Of a DNA stretch of 64,000 nucleotides, positions 35,870 to 45,166 are shown piece after piece. Position 1 is the first letter of the stretch; the number at the start of each line of letters is the position of its first letter. Under the pieces are notes generated by a model, which did not search any database, had not been told where the DNA came from, and saw nothing but the letters and a program-made list of their open reading frames with translations. This DNA comes from Chitinophagaceae bacterium UBA7600 (lineage in GTDB: Bacteria > Bacteroidota > Bacteroidia > Chitinophagales > Chitinophagaceae), in contig DLKC01000053.1 in the NCBI GenBank assembly GCA_002478885.1, forward strand, positions 1 through 64,000. The letters run 5' to 3'. The position numbers and the translations under genes are program-made.

Positions 35870-37189
35870 ATGGAATCTGTTGCAGAAATAATCTCCAAAA
35901 AAGAAAAACTATACCAAAGGAGAAAAAAAGTTGTTCCCAATGCTTTGGGCATTTTTAACCCATCATCTGTTCAGTACGCATACGGTGCCACAATGATCGA
36001 CGCCGATGGAAATGAACTCATCGATTTCGCCGGCGGCATTGGTGTGATTAATGCAGGTCATTGTCCTCCTCCGGTAGTTAAAGCAATACAAGAGCAGGCG
36101 GAAAGGCTTATCCACAGTAGCTTTAACGTGGCTATTTATGAAGAATATCTTAACCTGGCCGAAAAAATGGTTTCCATCTTGCCGCATGGCGATGCAACAA
36201 AAGTGATGTTTCTAAACAGTGGCGCAGAGGCTGTGGAAAACGTGATAAAAATTGCAAAACAGGCAACAAAACGGCCCGCAGTAATCTCATTCGGCGGAGG
36301 TTTCCATGGAAGAACCATGATGGCTATGTCGCTTACTTCTAAAGTTGCTTACAAAACCGGTTGCGGTCCATTTGCGCCGGAAATCTACCGCATAGACTAC
36401 CCTGTTTACAATAAAAAGAAAAACCCCCTTTCTGAAGAAGCATTTGCAGACCAGCAAATCCAAAAACTGAAAATGTTCTTCAAGGCAAATGTGCGCAGCG
36501 AAGACGTTGCAGCGATCATCATAGAGCTTGTTCAAGGCGAGGGCGGCTTTTATGTTGCGCCAAATCCATACATCCAGAAGCTTCGCAAACTGTGCGACGA
36601 AACCGGTATACTGCTCATCTTCGATGAAGTACAAAGTGGCTTTGGACGCACCGGCAAGTGGGCAGCTTATGAACACTATAATGTCACACCCGACCTTTCC
36701 ACCTGGGCAAAGTCAATGGGTAGTGGCGTTCCAATCGCGGCAGTAATGGGTAAGGCGCATCTCATGGACAGCGCTAATCCCGGCACCATTGGTGGCACTT
36801 ATGCAGGTAACCCCATTTGTTGTGCGGCATCGCTTGCAACCATCAACTATATGCAGGAGATCAATATCAACGCGCTTGGCGAAAAGGTTGGCAACATCGT
36901 TCGCAAACGCTTCGAAAGTTTTCAGCTAAAATATCCCTCGGTGGTGGGTGAAGTGCGCGGATTAGGGGCTATGCTTGCCTTTGACGTAATCAAAGATGGC
37001 GACGATACAATACCAAACGCTGAACTCACAAAGAAGATCATCGATACCTGTGCAGAACGTGGTCTTGTTGTGATCAGCGCGGGTGTAAACGGCAACGTTA
37101 TCCGCATATTAAGTCCGCTTGTAATCGAAGAAACGCAGCTTAGTAAAGGCCTCGATATTCTTGAAAAAGTGATTGCAGAAAACGCATAA
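35870..37189 (+). CDS. Class-III aminotransferase (GABA/omega-amino acid type), copy 1
   Basis: 439 residues, PLP-dependent. NSGAEAVENVIKIAK binds the cofactor phosphate, LIFDEVQSGFGRTGKW holds the Asp that contacts the pyridine nitrogen, and STWAKSMGSGVPIAAV holds the Schiff-base lysine. It moves the amino group of 4-aminobutyrate or a related omega-amino acid to 2-oxoglutarate. The neighbouring aldehyde dehydrogenases are the usual next step. Overall similarity suggests GabT-like function; other omega-aminotransferase substrates cannot be excluded. Confidence 0.9.
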   Translation: MESVAEIISKKEKLYQRRKKVVPNALGIFNPSSVQYAYGATMIDADGNELIDFAGGIGVINAGHCPPPVVKAIQEQAERLIHSSFNVAIYEEYLNLAEKMVSILPHGDATKVMFLNSGAEAVENVIKIAKQATKRPAVISFGGGFHGRTMMAMSLTSKVAYKTGCGPFAPEIYRIDYPVYNKKKNPLSEEAFADQQIQKLKMFFKANVRSEDVAAIIIELVQGEGGFYVAPNPYIQKLRKLCDETGILLIFDEVQSGFGRTGKWAAYEHYNVTPDLSTWAKSMGSGVPIAAVMGKAHLMDSANPGTIGGTYAGNPICCAASLATINYMQEININALGEKVGNIVRKRFESFQLKYPSVVGEVRGLGAMLAFDVIKDGDDTIPNAELTKKIIDTCAERGLVVISAGVNGNVIRILSPLVIEETQLSKGLDILEKVIAENA

Positions 37190-37190
37190 A

Positions 37191-37247
37191 GTGTGAGCCC
37201 GGCATTAATCCATTGGGCAGCTTCGCTTGCGTCGCACTCTTGTGCAG
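37191..37247 (+). repeat. Family A intergenic repeat, forward copy
   Basis: GTGTGAGCCCGGC block and CTTGCGTCGCACTCTTGTGC at 37226-37245. It begins directly after the aminotransferase stop. Confidence 0.85.
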
Positions 37248-37340
37248 CATGTCATAAAGCTGCAAAACAAATGATGTTAACGCCAAAAGACAATCCGGCT
37301 TTTAAGCCAACAACAAACTGAACAAAAAAGAAAATAGCTG

Positions 37341-37823
37341 ATGAGTCTGTTAAAGAAATTGTTTGGATCATCAAAGAAACCGGCTCCGCAGCCTCCACCA
37401 TCAAGAGTATTAAAACTTGCACATGAAGTAACAAGTGAAAATGGGCCAAGATTCGCCAGGCAGTTTGTAGATGCGGTAAATAGAATTGATTCAGTAGAAC
37501 TGAACTATCAAAAAGACTCGCTCGGTTTTGTTGATAGCTTTCTTGACCGTTTTAAGAAGGAAGGTCTTACCGCCAACGAGTTTGCAGAAACTATTTTTGT
37601 TGCAGGCTGCTATGTTGGCGAGGTGATGGTGACAACCATAAACGGAAAATGGGTAAATGAAAGTGATGTTGCTGTTCCAGGTCAGGCAAAGCTAACCAGG
37701 ATCGTTGTTCAATTATCGAACGGGCATGTGGCCGACCCGATTGCAAAAGCATTCAAGCGCTTTCAATTTGGCGAATCAGAAAGCCTGAGTTATTTCTATG
37801 AAATATTTGCAAAGGCTAAGTAG
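37341..37823 (+). CDS. Uncharacterised cytoplasmic protein in the catabolic locus
   Basis: 160 residues, not recognised. N-terminus MSLLKKLFGSSKKPAPQPPPSR has a basic then proline-rich stretch and no signal peptide. The rest is a mixed alpha/beta globular domain: FARQFVDAVNRIDSVELNY, LGFVDSFLDRFKKEGLTANEFAETIFVAGCYVGEVMV, NGKWVNESDVAVPGQA, RIVVQLSNGHVADPIAKAFKRFQFGESES. It stands alone between repeats, between the first aminotransferase and the second aldehyde dehydrogenase, on the same strand. Its presence in the locus may be incidental. Confidence 0.7.
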   Translation: MSLLKKLFGSSKKPAPQPPPSRVLKLAHEVTSENGPRFARQFVDAVNRIDSVELNYQKDSLGFVDSFLDRFKKEGLTANEFAETIFVAGCYVGEVMVTTINGKWVNESDVAVPGQAKLTRIVVQLSNGHVADPIAKAFKRFQFGESESLSYFYEIFAKAK

Positions 37824-37833
37824 AGGGCCGAAC

Positions 37834-37853
37834 GCACAAGTGAGTGACACAAC
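37834..37853 (-). repeat. Family B intergenic repeat, reverse copy
   Basis: GCACAAGTGAGTGACACAAC after CCGAAC, 11 nt after the stop of the 160-residue gene. The AGGCGATGCC flank is absent. Confidence 0.75.
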
Positions 37854-37930
37854 AAAAGCTGAATAGTAGTACAGGTAATTGCTAAAAAATATTTATTCAA
37901 AAAAAGAAAGTCCTTTTTAGGGATTTAGCT

Positions 37931-39355
37931 ATGATTCAAAACTATATCAACGGTGAATTTGTATCCGCGCTTTCAGGGCAAACGGAAAAGCTTGTGAACC
38001 CTGCGACAGAAGAAGTAATAGACGAAATGGCGTGGGGTAACGGTGATGATTGCAGGGCCGCGATTTTTGCCGCTGAAGCCGCATTTAAAACGTGGAGCAA
38101 AACAAATGTTTACCAGCGTGCAGCAATATTAAAAAAAGCGGCAGAAGTCATTCGGGGAAACATAAGTGCTTATGCAAAAAGCACTGTAATGGAAAGTGGC
38201 AAACCTATGGCCGAAGCAAAAGGCGAATGGATGGTCGCAGCCAATTTATTTGAATGGTTTGCCGAAGAAGGCAAGCGGGCCTATGGGCGCACAATTCCTG
38301 CAAACAGGAATGACAAGCGCATGATGACCATTTGGCAACCAATGGGTGTTGTTGGGGTAATAACGGCATGGAATTTTCCTGCCTACAACCCTGCACGTGC
38401 GTGGGGTGCTTCACTTGCAGCAGGCTGCACGCTTATAACAAAAGGTTCTGAGTTTACGCCGATGTCGACAAACCATCTTACCGAGGCATTGATCGAATCG
38501 GGTTTGCCTGCCGGTGTCTTAAACAATCTCGTGGGTGACGCCGCAGCCATTGGTGGGGAACTGCTGGCAAGCCCGGTTGTGAAAAAGATAAGTTTTACAG
38601 GCAGTACTAGGGTTGGAAAAATTTTAATGGATGGAGCATCAAAGACCAATACCAAATTATCATTGGAACTCGGCGGCAACGCTCCTGTGATTATTTCCCA
38701 CGATGTAAATGTGGAAGCTCTTGCGGTGGCTGCGGTTACGGCCAAACTGCGTAATGCCGGACAGGTATGTATTGCACCGCAACGCTTCTTTGTCCATGAA
38801 AAGATTTATGACCAGTTCCTGGCTGTCGCATCCGATGCAATCAAAAATATTAAGGTGGGTTATGGCTGGGATACCGAGACAAATATGGGACCACTGATCA
38901 ATCAGCGACAACAACAACAGGTGCTTGGCATAGTGGATGAGGCCAAACGGGAAGGTGCCGCAGTTGTTTCGGGAAATATTCCCTCAAACAAAGGCTGGTT
39001 TGTTGCTCCCACTATTTTAAAAGATGTGGATGCGCACACGAACGCGGTAAACAAAGAGATCTTTGGGCCGGTTATGCCAATCATAAGATGGGAGCATAAG
39101 AATGATGTAGTCGAGTGGGCCAACAATACGCCCTACGGCTTATCATCTTACGTATGGACGAACAATATAAATGATGCATTCTTTTTTGCTGAGTCAATCG
39201 AATTCGGCATGGTGGGTGTGAATGAATGGGCGCCTCATGCAACAGAAGCACCATTCGGCGGGTGGAAACAGAGTGGCCTCGGTAACGAAAGCGGAAGCGA
39301 GGGGTTATTTGAATACATGGAAAAAAAACTGATCAGCTTCGGGAGCCTTGGTTAA
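37931..39355 (+). CDS. NAD(P)-dependent succinate-semialdehyde dehydrogenase-like
   Basis: 474 residues, full-length GabD-type aldehyde dehydrogenase. Catalytic Glu in LELGGNAP (around residue 242) and Cys in NAGQVCIAPQR (around 280); AWNFPAYNPARAWGASLAAGCTLITKG is the cofactor region and GVNEWAPHATEAPFGGWKQSG the C-terminal signature. It should oxidise succinate semialdehyde or a related omega-semialdehyde to the acid. Followed 30 nt later by the transporter gene. Confidence 0.9.
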   Translation: MIQNYINGEFVSALSGQTEKLVNPATEEVIDEMAWGNGDDCRAAIFAAEAAFKTWSKTNVYQRAAILKKAAEVIRGNISAYAKSTVMESGKPMAEAKGEWMVAANLFEWFAEEGKRAYGRTIPANRNDKRMMTIWQPMGVVGVITAWNFPAYNPARAWGASLAAGCTLITKGSEFTPMSTNHLTEALIESGLPAGVLNNLVGDAAAIGGELLASPVVKKISFTGSTRVGKILMDGASKTNTKLSLELGGNAPVIISHDVNVEALAVAAVTAKLRNAGQVCIAPQRFFVHEKIYDQFLAVASDAIKNIKVGYGWDTETNMGPLINQRQQQQVLGIVDEAKREGAAVVSGNIPSNKGWFVAPTILKDVDAHTNAVNKEIFGPVMPIIRWEHKNDVVEWANNTPYGLSSYVWTNNINDAFFFAESIEFGMVGVNEWAPHATEAPFGGWKQSGLGNESGSEGLFEYMEKKLISFGSLG

Positions 39356-39385
39356 TATAAACTAACGTAAAATCTTCACCGCTTT

Positions 39386-40768
39386 ATGGAATACGGTGCA
39401 CTGGCATTAATACCCCCGCTTGTTGTAATTGTTATTGCAATAGTAATGCGTTCTTCTTTTGAAGCACTGATTATCGGTTGTCTCACCGGCTTCCTCATTA
39501 TCAGTATTTACAGCCATACCAATGTTTTTACAGGCTTCGTAGAATCACTGATGCGCATCATGGGAGATCCGTCCGATGGCGGAACAGTGTGGGTTATTTT
39601 GGTATGCGGCTTATACGGTTCCCTTATCGGCCTTATGGTGCGAAGCGGCGGCACATTAAAATTCGGCGAATGGGCGTTACAGCGGTTAAAAACAAAAAGA
39701 AGTGCGCTCATGGGCGCCTGGGTGCTGGGACTGTTAATATTTCTCGACGATTATTTAAGCGCGCTGACCGTTGGTTTATCCATGCGCAAAATAACCGATG
39801 CCTTTAAAGTGCCGAGAGAAATGCTGGCTTATATCGTTAACACAACCGCTCCCCCATGGAGCGTTATCGCGCCAATCTCTACATGGACTATTTTTATTGG
39901 CGCAGTGCTTGAAAGTTCACATGTTGCCCCAGCCGGGCAGGGACTTTCGACCTATTGGAAAATGATTCCTTATGTCTCCTACGGCTATATAAGCGTTTTT
40001 ATTATTCCGCTATTTATCTTTAACATCCTGCCCTGGTTTGGGCGAATGAAAAAGGCAGAAATACGTGCAGAGACTACCGGCAACCTATTTGGAAAGGGCA
40101 CAACCATGAATGCAGTGCTCGATATCTCGGCACTTAACCCTAAAAAGGAGTCGAAGGTTATTTACTTTGTTTTGCCAATGCTGGTGTCGCTGGTGGCAAC
40201 CATTTATTTTGACATAGACGCATTAAAAGGCGTAATGATCGCTGTTGCGTTTACTTTTATTTATTATCTCATCATCAGGCTGGGAACATTTCAGCAACTC
40301 AGTGAAACCATGTTCAGCGGTTTCAACAGCATGATCTATGCGCTTGCCATTCTCGTAATGAGTTATGTTTTGAAAGACGTGAACGACAAAATGGGGCTAA
40401 CGCAGTATGTACTCAATGCCGTTTCTCCGCATGTAAGCAAAGAAATGCTGCCCGTTGCGGTGTTCGCCTCACTGTCGCTCATTGCCGCCACAACGGGCTC
40501 GTCGTGGGGCTTGTACGCGGTTGCCATTCCCATCGTGGTGCCGCTGGCCCAGCACATCGGAAGCAACGAAATGGTTAATTGCGGAGCAGTGATCAGTTCC
40601 GGTGTGTTTGGTGCAAACGCCTGCATGTACAGCGATGCCACAGTGCTTACAGCTCAAAGTACAGAAGGCAACAATCTCGATAACAGCATGGCTCAATTAC
40701 CTTACGCGTTGATTGCATTTGGCTTGAGCTGCATTTGCTATTTGATATTCGGGTATACGATCAGTTAA
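39386..40768 (+). CDS. NhaC-family membrane transporter
   Basis: 460 residues, 10-12 membrane spans. The start (MEYGALALIPPLVVIVIAIVMRSSFEALIIGCLTGFLI) and the middle motif TTAPPWSVIAPISTWTIFIG match the NhaC Na+/H+ antiporter family, which also has amino-acid and malate/lactate exchangers. The late motif SLIAATTGSSWGLYAVAIPIVVPLA is likewise typical. In this position it more likely carries the amino compound or its product across the inner membrane than acting in salt tolerance; that is inferred from the neighbours. Confidence 0.88.
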   Translation: MEYGALALIPPLVVIVIAIVMRSSFEALIIGCLTGFLIISIYSHTNVFTGFVESLMRIMGDPSDGGTVWVILVCGLYGSLIGLMVRSGGTLKFGEWALQRLKTKRSALMGAWVLGLLIFLDDYLSALTVGLSMRKITDAFKVPREMLAYIVNTTAPPWSVIAPISTWTIFIGAVLESSHVAPAGQGLSTYWKMIPYVSYGYISVFIIPLFIFNILPWFGRMKKAEIRAETTGNLFGKGTTMNAVLDISALNPKKESKVIYFVLPMLVSLVATIYFDIDALKGVMIAVAFTFIYYLIIRLGTFQQLSETMFSGFNSMIYALAILVMSYVLKDVNDKMGLTQYVLNAVSPHVSKEMLPVAVFASLSLIAATTGSSWGLYAVAIPIVVPLAQHIGSNEMVNCGAVISSGVFGANACMYSDATVLTAQSTEGNNLDNSMAQLPYALIAFGLSCICYLIFGYTIS

Positions 40769-40773
40769 ATTTT

Positions 40774-40830
40774 TGTGTACCAGGCTGTAGTACAAATTTG
40801 TTGCTTCCGTTGCGTCGCACTCTTGTACTG
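40774..40830 (+). repeat. Family A intergenic repeat, forward copy
   Basis: GTGTACCAGGC (40775-40785) and exact core 40809-40828, about 8 nt after the transporter stop. It overlaps an upstream extension of the next gene and argues for the later start there. Confidence 0.85.
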
Positions 40831-40851
40831 CAGAACACATTTGAACACGAT

Positions 40852-41496
40852 ATGTACAAAGAAATTCTATCTACAGGGATTAACATCGTTCCAATGCAAA
40901 AGGAACACGCCACTCAACTGGAAGCATTACAACGCATCGTATTTCCCAATCTTGCAGAAGAAGAACTGCTGCATGCAAATCAATATAAGAAGCATGTGGA
41001 GCTTTTCCCCGAAGGGCAGTTCGTTGCACTTGATGGTGATACAGTGATTGGTGCTACTTCCTCCATCCGCTATCATTATGACCCAAATGTGTATGAGCAT
41101 CATTCTTTTTTTGAGATCATGGGCGGCGGTTGGTTTACAACACACGAACCAACCGGCGAATGGCTATATGGTATGGATGTAAGCGTGCACCCCGATTATC
41201 GTGGCAAAGGTGTTGCAAAAGCTTTGTACCGAGCACGCCAGCAAACCTGCAGGAACCTTGGATTAATGGGACAAATGACCGTTGGCATGCTCAATGGATA
41301 CGATAAAGTACGCAATGCCATGAGCATTGAAGTTTACTACGAAAAAGTAAAGAATCACGAACTGTTTGACCCTACCGTTTCTGTGCAGGAGAAAGTTGGT
41401 TTCAAAATTTCAGGGTTGATGAAAGATTATCTCAACGATCCCACCTGCGGCAATGCAGGCGCTGTAATTGTGCTTGATGCAGGCAAAGAAATTTGA
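40852..41496 (+). CDS. GNAT family N-acetyltransferase in the catabolic locus
   Basis: 214 residues. The acetyl-CoA loop is VSVHPDYRGKGVAKALYRARQ, about residues 110-130, preceded by a beta strand GEWLYGMDVSV. N-terminal motif: IVPMQKEHATQLEALQRIVFPNLAEEELL. The ATG at 40852 was chosen since the longer open frame from 40735 overlaps the transporter gene and the family A repeat. The acceptor could be the amino compound handled by the locus. Confidence 0.85.
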   Translation: MYKEILSTGINIVPMQKEHATQLEALQRIVFPNLAEEELLHANQYKKHVELFPEGQFVALDGDTVIGATSSIRYHYDPNVYEHHSFFEIMGGGWFTTHEPTGEWLYGMDVSVHPDYRGKGVAKALYRARQQTCRNLGLMGQMTVGMLNGYDKVRNAMSIEVYYEKVKNHELFDPTVSVQEKVGFKISGLMKDYLNDPTCGNAGAVIVLDAGKEI

Positions 41497-41527
41497 AATC
41501 TGTTACCTGGCGATTAGTGTTACAGGC

Positions 41528-41557
41528 GTACAAGTGAGTGACACAACAGGCGATGCC
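41528..41557 (-). repeat. Family B intergenic repeat, reverse copy
   Basis: Exact GTACAAGTGAGTGACACAAC at 41528-41547 with AGGCGATGCC flank. The best-preserved copy of this family. Confidence 0.85.
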
Positions 41558-41606
41558 ATGAAAAACAAATGCCGGAACAACGAAAAAAAATAACAAACAC
41601 GAAAAT

Positions 41607-42953
41607 ATGTCAACGATTAATTTAGTAACAGCTGTTCCGGGTCCGCAGGGCCAGGCCATGCTGGAAAGAAGAAAAAATGCACTTCCCGCAGGACTTGCAA
41701 AATCAACCGAAGTAGTTGTAGCCAAAGCCGAAGGCGGCGTGGTGTGGGATGTTGATGGAAATACGCTACTCGATTTTGCAGGCGGCATAGGGATGATTAA
41801 CGTGGGCCACCGGCCCGAAGCTATTGTAAATGCGATAAAAGACCAGTTGGATAAATATATTCACACCTGCTCACTCGTTACCACTTTTGAACCTTACGTT
41901 CAATTGGCGGAGATGCTGAACAAACTTACGCCCGGAGATCATGTAAAGAAAACGTTGTTGTGCAATACCGGCACCGAAGCAGTAGAGAATGCCGTGATGC
42001 TCGCGCGCTATTACACAAAAAGGCCAGGTGTAATTTGTTTTGAAGGAGCCTATCACGGAAGAAGCCTGCTCACGCTTTCATTAACAAGCAAATATTCTTT
42101 GTTTAAAAAAGGTTTCGGCTCTTTTACAAGCGATATATATCGTTTGCCGGTGCCGAATTTATACCGCACGCCAAAAGGTATGACAGAAGATGAATATCTT
42201 GACTGGTGCATTAAGAATCTCGAGCACGCATTTATTGCACAGGTAGATCCCGAGGCTGTTGCCGCATTCATCATTGAACCGGTTTTGGGTGAAGGAGGAT
42301 TTATACAAATGCCGGCTCCGTTTATGCAAAAGATACGCGAACTCTGCGATAAACACGGCATAGTAATGATTGCTGACGAAATACAAAGTGGCAGCGGCCG
42401 CACAGGAAAATTATTCGCTATTGAACATACCGGTGTTATTCCTGATATAATGACCATTGCAAAATCGCTTGGCGCCGGAATGCCGGTGAGTGCGGTAGTT
42501 GGCAAAGCTGAGATAATGGATTGTACACATCTTGGTGGTGTAGGTGGCACTTATGGCGGTAGCCCTGTTGCTGCCGTTGCGGCGATCGAAGCATTGAAAA
42601 TCCTGAGCTCTGAAGAATTTCTTTCGAGGGTAAATCATGTTGGCCAGCTCATCAAATCAACGCTTGGTGCATGGAAGGAAAAATTTGCGTTGGTTGGCGA
42701 TGTTCGTGTCACGGGTGCCATGTGTTTGGTTGAATTTGTAAAAAACAAAGACACAAAAGAACCCGATATGGAAATTGCCCTCGAGGTTTTGAAAGATGCG
42801 GTGGCGCATGGCATTATTTTAATTCGTGCAGGCTTATATAGTAACTGCATCCGTTTGCTTCCACCGGTGGTTATGACAGATGATCAATTGCATGAAGGCC
42901 TTGCCGTGCTTGAGGGTGCAATCGCAAGAGCTCATGAAAAAAGAGGCAAATAG
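41607..42953 (+). CDS. Class-III aminotransferase (GABA/omega-amino acid type), copy 2
   Basis: 448 residues, PLP enzyme of the same class as the gene at 35870 but clearly diverged. CNTGTEAVENAVMLAR binds phosphate, MIADEIQSGSGRTGKLFAIEH contains the cofactor Asp, and MTIAKSLGAGMPVSAVVG the Schiff-base lysine. It resembles GabT (4-aminobutyrate aminotransferase) well. The presence of two copies suggests two substrates, or two steps that release amino groups. Confidence 0.9.
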   Translation: MSTINLVTAVPGPQGQAMLERRKNALPAGLAKSTEVVVAKAEGGVVWDVDGNTLLDFAGGIGMINVGHRPEAIVNAIKDQLDKYIHTCSLVTTFEPYVQLAEMLNKLTPGDHVKKTLLCNTGTEAVENAVMLARYYTKRPGVICFEGAYHGRSLLTLSLTSKYSLFKKGFGSFTSDIYRLPVPNLYRTPKGMTEDEYLDWCIKNLEHAFIAQVDPEAVAAFIIEPVLGEGGFIQMPAPFMQKIRELCDKHGIVMIADEIQSGSGRTGKLFAIEHTGVIPDIMTIAKSLGAGMPVSAVVGKAEIMDCTHLGGVGGTYGGSPVAAVAAIEALKILSSEEFLSRVNHVGQLIKSTLGAWKEKFALVGDVRVTGAMCLVEFVKNKDTKEPDMEIALEVLKDAVAHGIILIRAGLYSNCIRLLPPVVMTDDQLHEGLAVLEGAIARAHEKRGK

Positions 42954-42979
42954 CTACTGTTTACGAAAATGATTTTATT

Positions 42980-43030
42980 GGACTGGCGGTGGTAGCCGTG
43001 GCAGCTTTACTTGCGTCGCACACTTGTACG
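42980..43030 (+). repeat. Family A intergenic repeat, forward copy
   Basis: GGACTGGCGG block and core CTTGCGTCGCACACTTGTAC at 43010-43029. Confidence 0.8.
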
Positions 43031-43089
43031 GATAGTATTTTGTGCGGCAAATAACATCAATGAATTTTTGAAGATTAAAAATTAGCACA

Positions 43090-43506
43090 ATGATCAAAAC
43101 CGCGACAACAGAAGAAGACATCCTGAAATGCTGGGATGTATTGCTTGCATTGCGACCTCATTTAGTCTTTGAAGATTTCGTATCAACGATCAAAGAAATG
43201 ATGAACGAAGGTTACCAACTTGCATTCATCGAAGAGCATGGCAAAGCGGTCGCCGCAATAGGTTTCCGTTACCAGCAATATTTATACAACGGCAAACACT
43301 TTTATATTGATGACCTTAGCACGATGCCTGAGAGCCGTGGCAAAGGTTATGGTGGCAAGCTGGTAGATTATGTAGTAGCGCTGGCACGCGAAAAAGGCTA
43401 CAAAGCCGTTACACTCGACTCTGGCTACACAAGAAATGATGCACACAGGCTTTACCTGAACAAGGGGTTCATTATGGTATGTCATCATTTTTTCAAAACA
43501 CTTTGA
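43090..43506 (+). CDS. Small GNAT family N-acetyltransferase
   Basis: 138 residues, a minimal GNAT. Acetyl-CoA loop: YIDDLSTMPESRGKGYGGKLVDYVVALA (R-G-K-G-Y-G), then VTLDSGYTRNDAHRLYLNKGF. The N-terminal helix-rich part (DVLLALRPHLVFEDFVSTIKEMM) would form the acceptor pocket. The stop is 3 nt before the amidohydrolase start, so they are expressed together. Acceptor unknown. Confidence 0.88.
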   Translation: MIKTATTEEDILKCWDVLLALRPHLVFEDFVSTIKEMMNEGYQLAFIEEHGKAVAAIGFRYQQYLYNGKHFYIDDLSTMPESRGKGYGGKLVDYVVALAREKGYKAVTLDSGYTRNDAHRLYLNKGFIMVCHHFFKTL

Positions 43507-43509
43507 TCC

Positions 43510-45105
43510 ATGGCAGACCTGATCGTTCATAATGGGGCGGTACTAACGCAAAACTTGCAGCACCCGGCCGCAGAAGCATTCGCTGCCGTCAATGGAAAAA
43601 TTGTTGCCGTCGGAAAAAATGAAGAAGTACTTGCTTTGCAACGAGCCAACACAATATTGATTGATGCAAAAGCGAAAACAGTATTGCCCGGCTTTATTGA
43701 TGCACACATACATATCTGGAAAGTAGGAAACCTAAAAACATTTCTCCTTGATTTGCGTGGCACAAAAAGTATAGAAGAGATTCAGGACAAGCTGTCGGAT
43801 TTTATCAACCGAAATCCCGGTAAAGGCTGGATTCAGGCACGTGGCATCAATGAAGCCAACATGAAGGAAGGCAGGCTTCCTGTAAGGCAAGATCTTGACA
43901 AGGTTACAAAGGATCGCCCGATCTGGGTAATAAGGACCTGTGCGCATATCGGCATGGCCAATTCAAAAGCAATTGAGTTATCTGGAGTAACTGCACAAAC
44001 GCATATTCCTGAAGGCGGCGAAATACGCATGGGAAACGATGGAAATCCAAACGGTGTTTTTACGGAAACGGCGTTGGGAGTTATCGCTAACAATATACCT
44101 TCCTACAGCCATGAAGATTATGTGTTGATGATAAAAGCCGCAGAAGAAGAATTACTCAGGTACGGTATTACATCTGCAACAGACCCTGCTGTGATGCCTG
44201 ATCTTCTGAAAATTTATCACAGGCTTGAAAAAGAAAACCAGTTACGCGTACGAATAAACGCCATGCCCATTCGTGTTCCGGATGGAAGTGATGCAATACT
44301 GCCATTACCTGCAAAATATTATTCGGATAAGCTGACCATCAATATTGCCAAGTTCTTCGCAGACGGCGGCTTAAGCGGCATGACGGCTGCGATGAACAAG
44401 CCTTATAAAAATTCAGGCTCGACAGGGGTATTAAGATTGACCGAAGACTTCTTCTACCCTATTGCACTTGAAGCGGCAGAAAATGGATTTGGTATCGGCA
44501 CGCACGCTATCGGGGACAAAGCGATTGATGTTGTGTTGAATGTGTATGAAAAAATCAGGAAAGATTTTAGCAGCAATATTCTTCGCATTGAGCATTTGGG
44601 TTTGCCATCACAAGATCATCTGCAAAGGATGAAAGCTATGAATGTGCATTGTGTTTCCCAAAGCATTTTTTTGAAAGAGCTTGGGAAAAATTTTGCATTG
44701 TACCTGGAAGAAGAAAGGCTTAGCAAAACTTATCCTTACCGCAGTGTTTTAAATGCCGGCATTAATCTCTCCTTGTCAAGTGATGCACCCGTTGTAAAAG
44801 ACTTTAATCCGGTTACCGGCATTATTGCTGCGATAAACAGGAAAGACTTTGATGGCAATTTGCTTGGGCCCTTAGAAAAGTTAAACCTGGACCAGGCGTT
44901 ATACGCCTACACAATGGGCAGCGCAAAAGCAAATGGCAATGAACATGAAGCCGGCAGTATAGAACCGGGCAAAAAAGCAGACTTTATTATTCTTGACCAG
45001 AACATCAATCTTGCAGAAGATTATTTGTCAAGCGTGAATGTTTCCAGGACTTTTATAGGCGGGCTCCCCGTATTTGAAAGGGAAAAGCCAATAGGTTGCC
45101 AATGA
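43510..45105 (+). CDS. Amidohydrolase (YtcJ/Amidohydro_3 type)
   Basis: 531 residues, metal-dependent TIM-barrel hydrolase. HIH motif in FIDAHIHIWKVG (residues 65-70), GTHAIGDKAID and LRIEHLG give the later histidines, and SSDAPV the catalytic Asp. This group includes N-substituted formamide deformylase-like enzymes and many unassigned ones. It has no signal peptide and acts in the cytoplasm. It could cleave an amide bond to release an omega-amino acid for the aminotransferases of the same locus. The last gene of that locus. Confidence 0.88.
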   Translation: MADLIVHNGAVLTQNLQHPAAEAFAAVNGKIVAVGKNEEVLALQRANTILIDAKAKTVLPGFIDAHIHIWKVGNLKTFLLDLRGTKSIEEIQDKLSDFINRNPGKGWIQARGINEANMKEGRLPVRQDLDKVTKDRPIWVIRTCAHIGMANSKAIELSGVTAQTHIPEGGEIRMGNDGNPNGVFTETALGVIANNIPSYSHEDYVLMIKAAEEELLRYGITSATDPAVMPDLLKIYHRLEKENQLRVRINAMPIRVPDGSDAILPLPAKYYSDKLTINIAKFFADGGLSGMTAAMNKPYKNSGSTGVLRLTEDFFYPIALEAAENGFGIGTHAIGDKAIDVVLNVYEKIRKDFSSNILRIEHLGLPSQDHLQRMKAMNVHCVSQSIFLKELGKNFALYLEEERLSKTYPYRSVLNAGINLSLSSDAPVVKDFNPVTGIIAAINRKDFDGNLLGPLEKLNLDQALYAYTMGSAKANGNEHEAGSIEPGKKADFIILDQNINLAEDYLSSVNVSRTFIGGLPVFEREKPIGCQ

Positions 45106-45166
45106 GTTCAATGGATGTTGACCCTGATAAAAGTAGTAACCTTTGTCGCAGAATAATCAGACAGAC

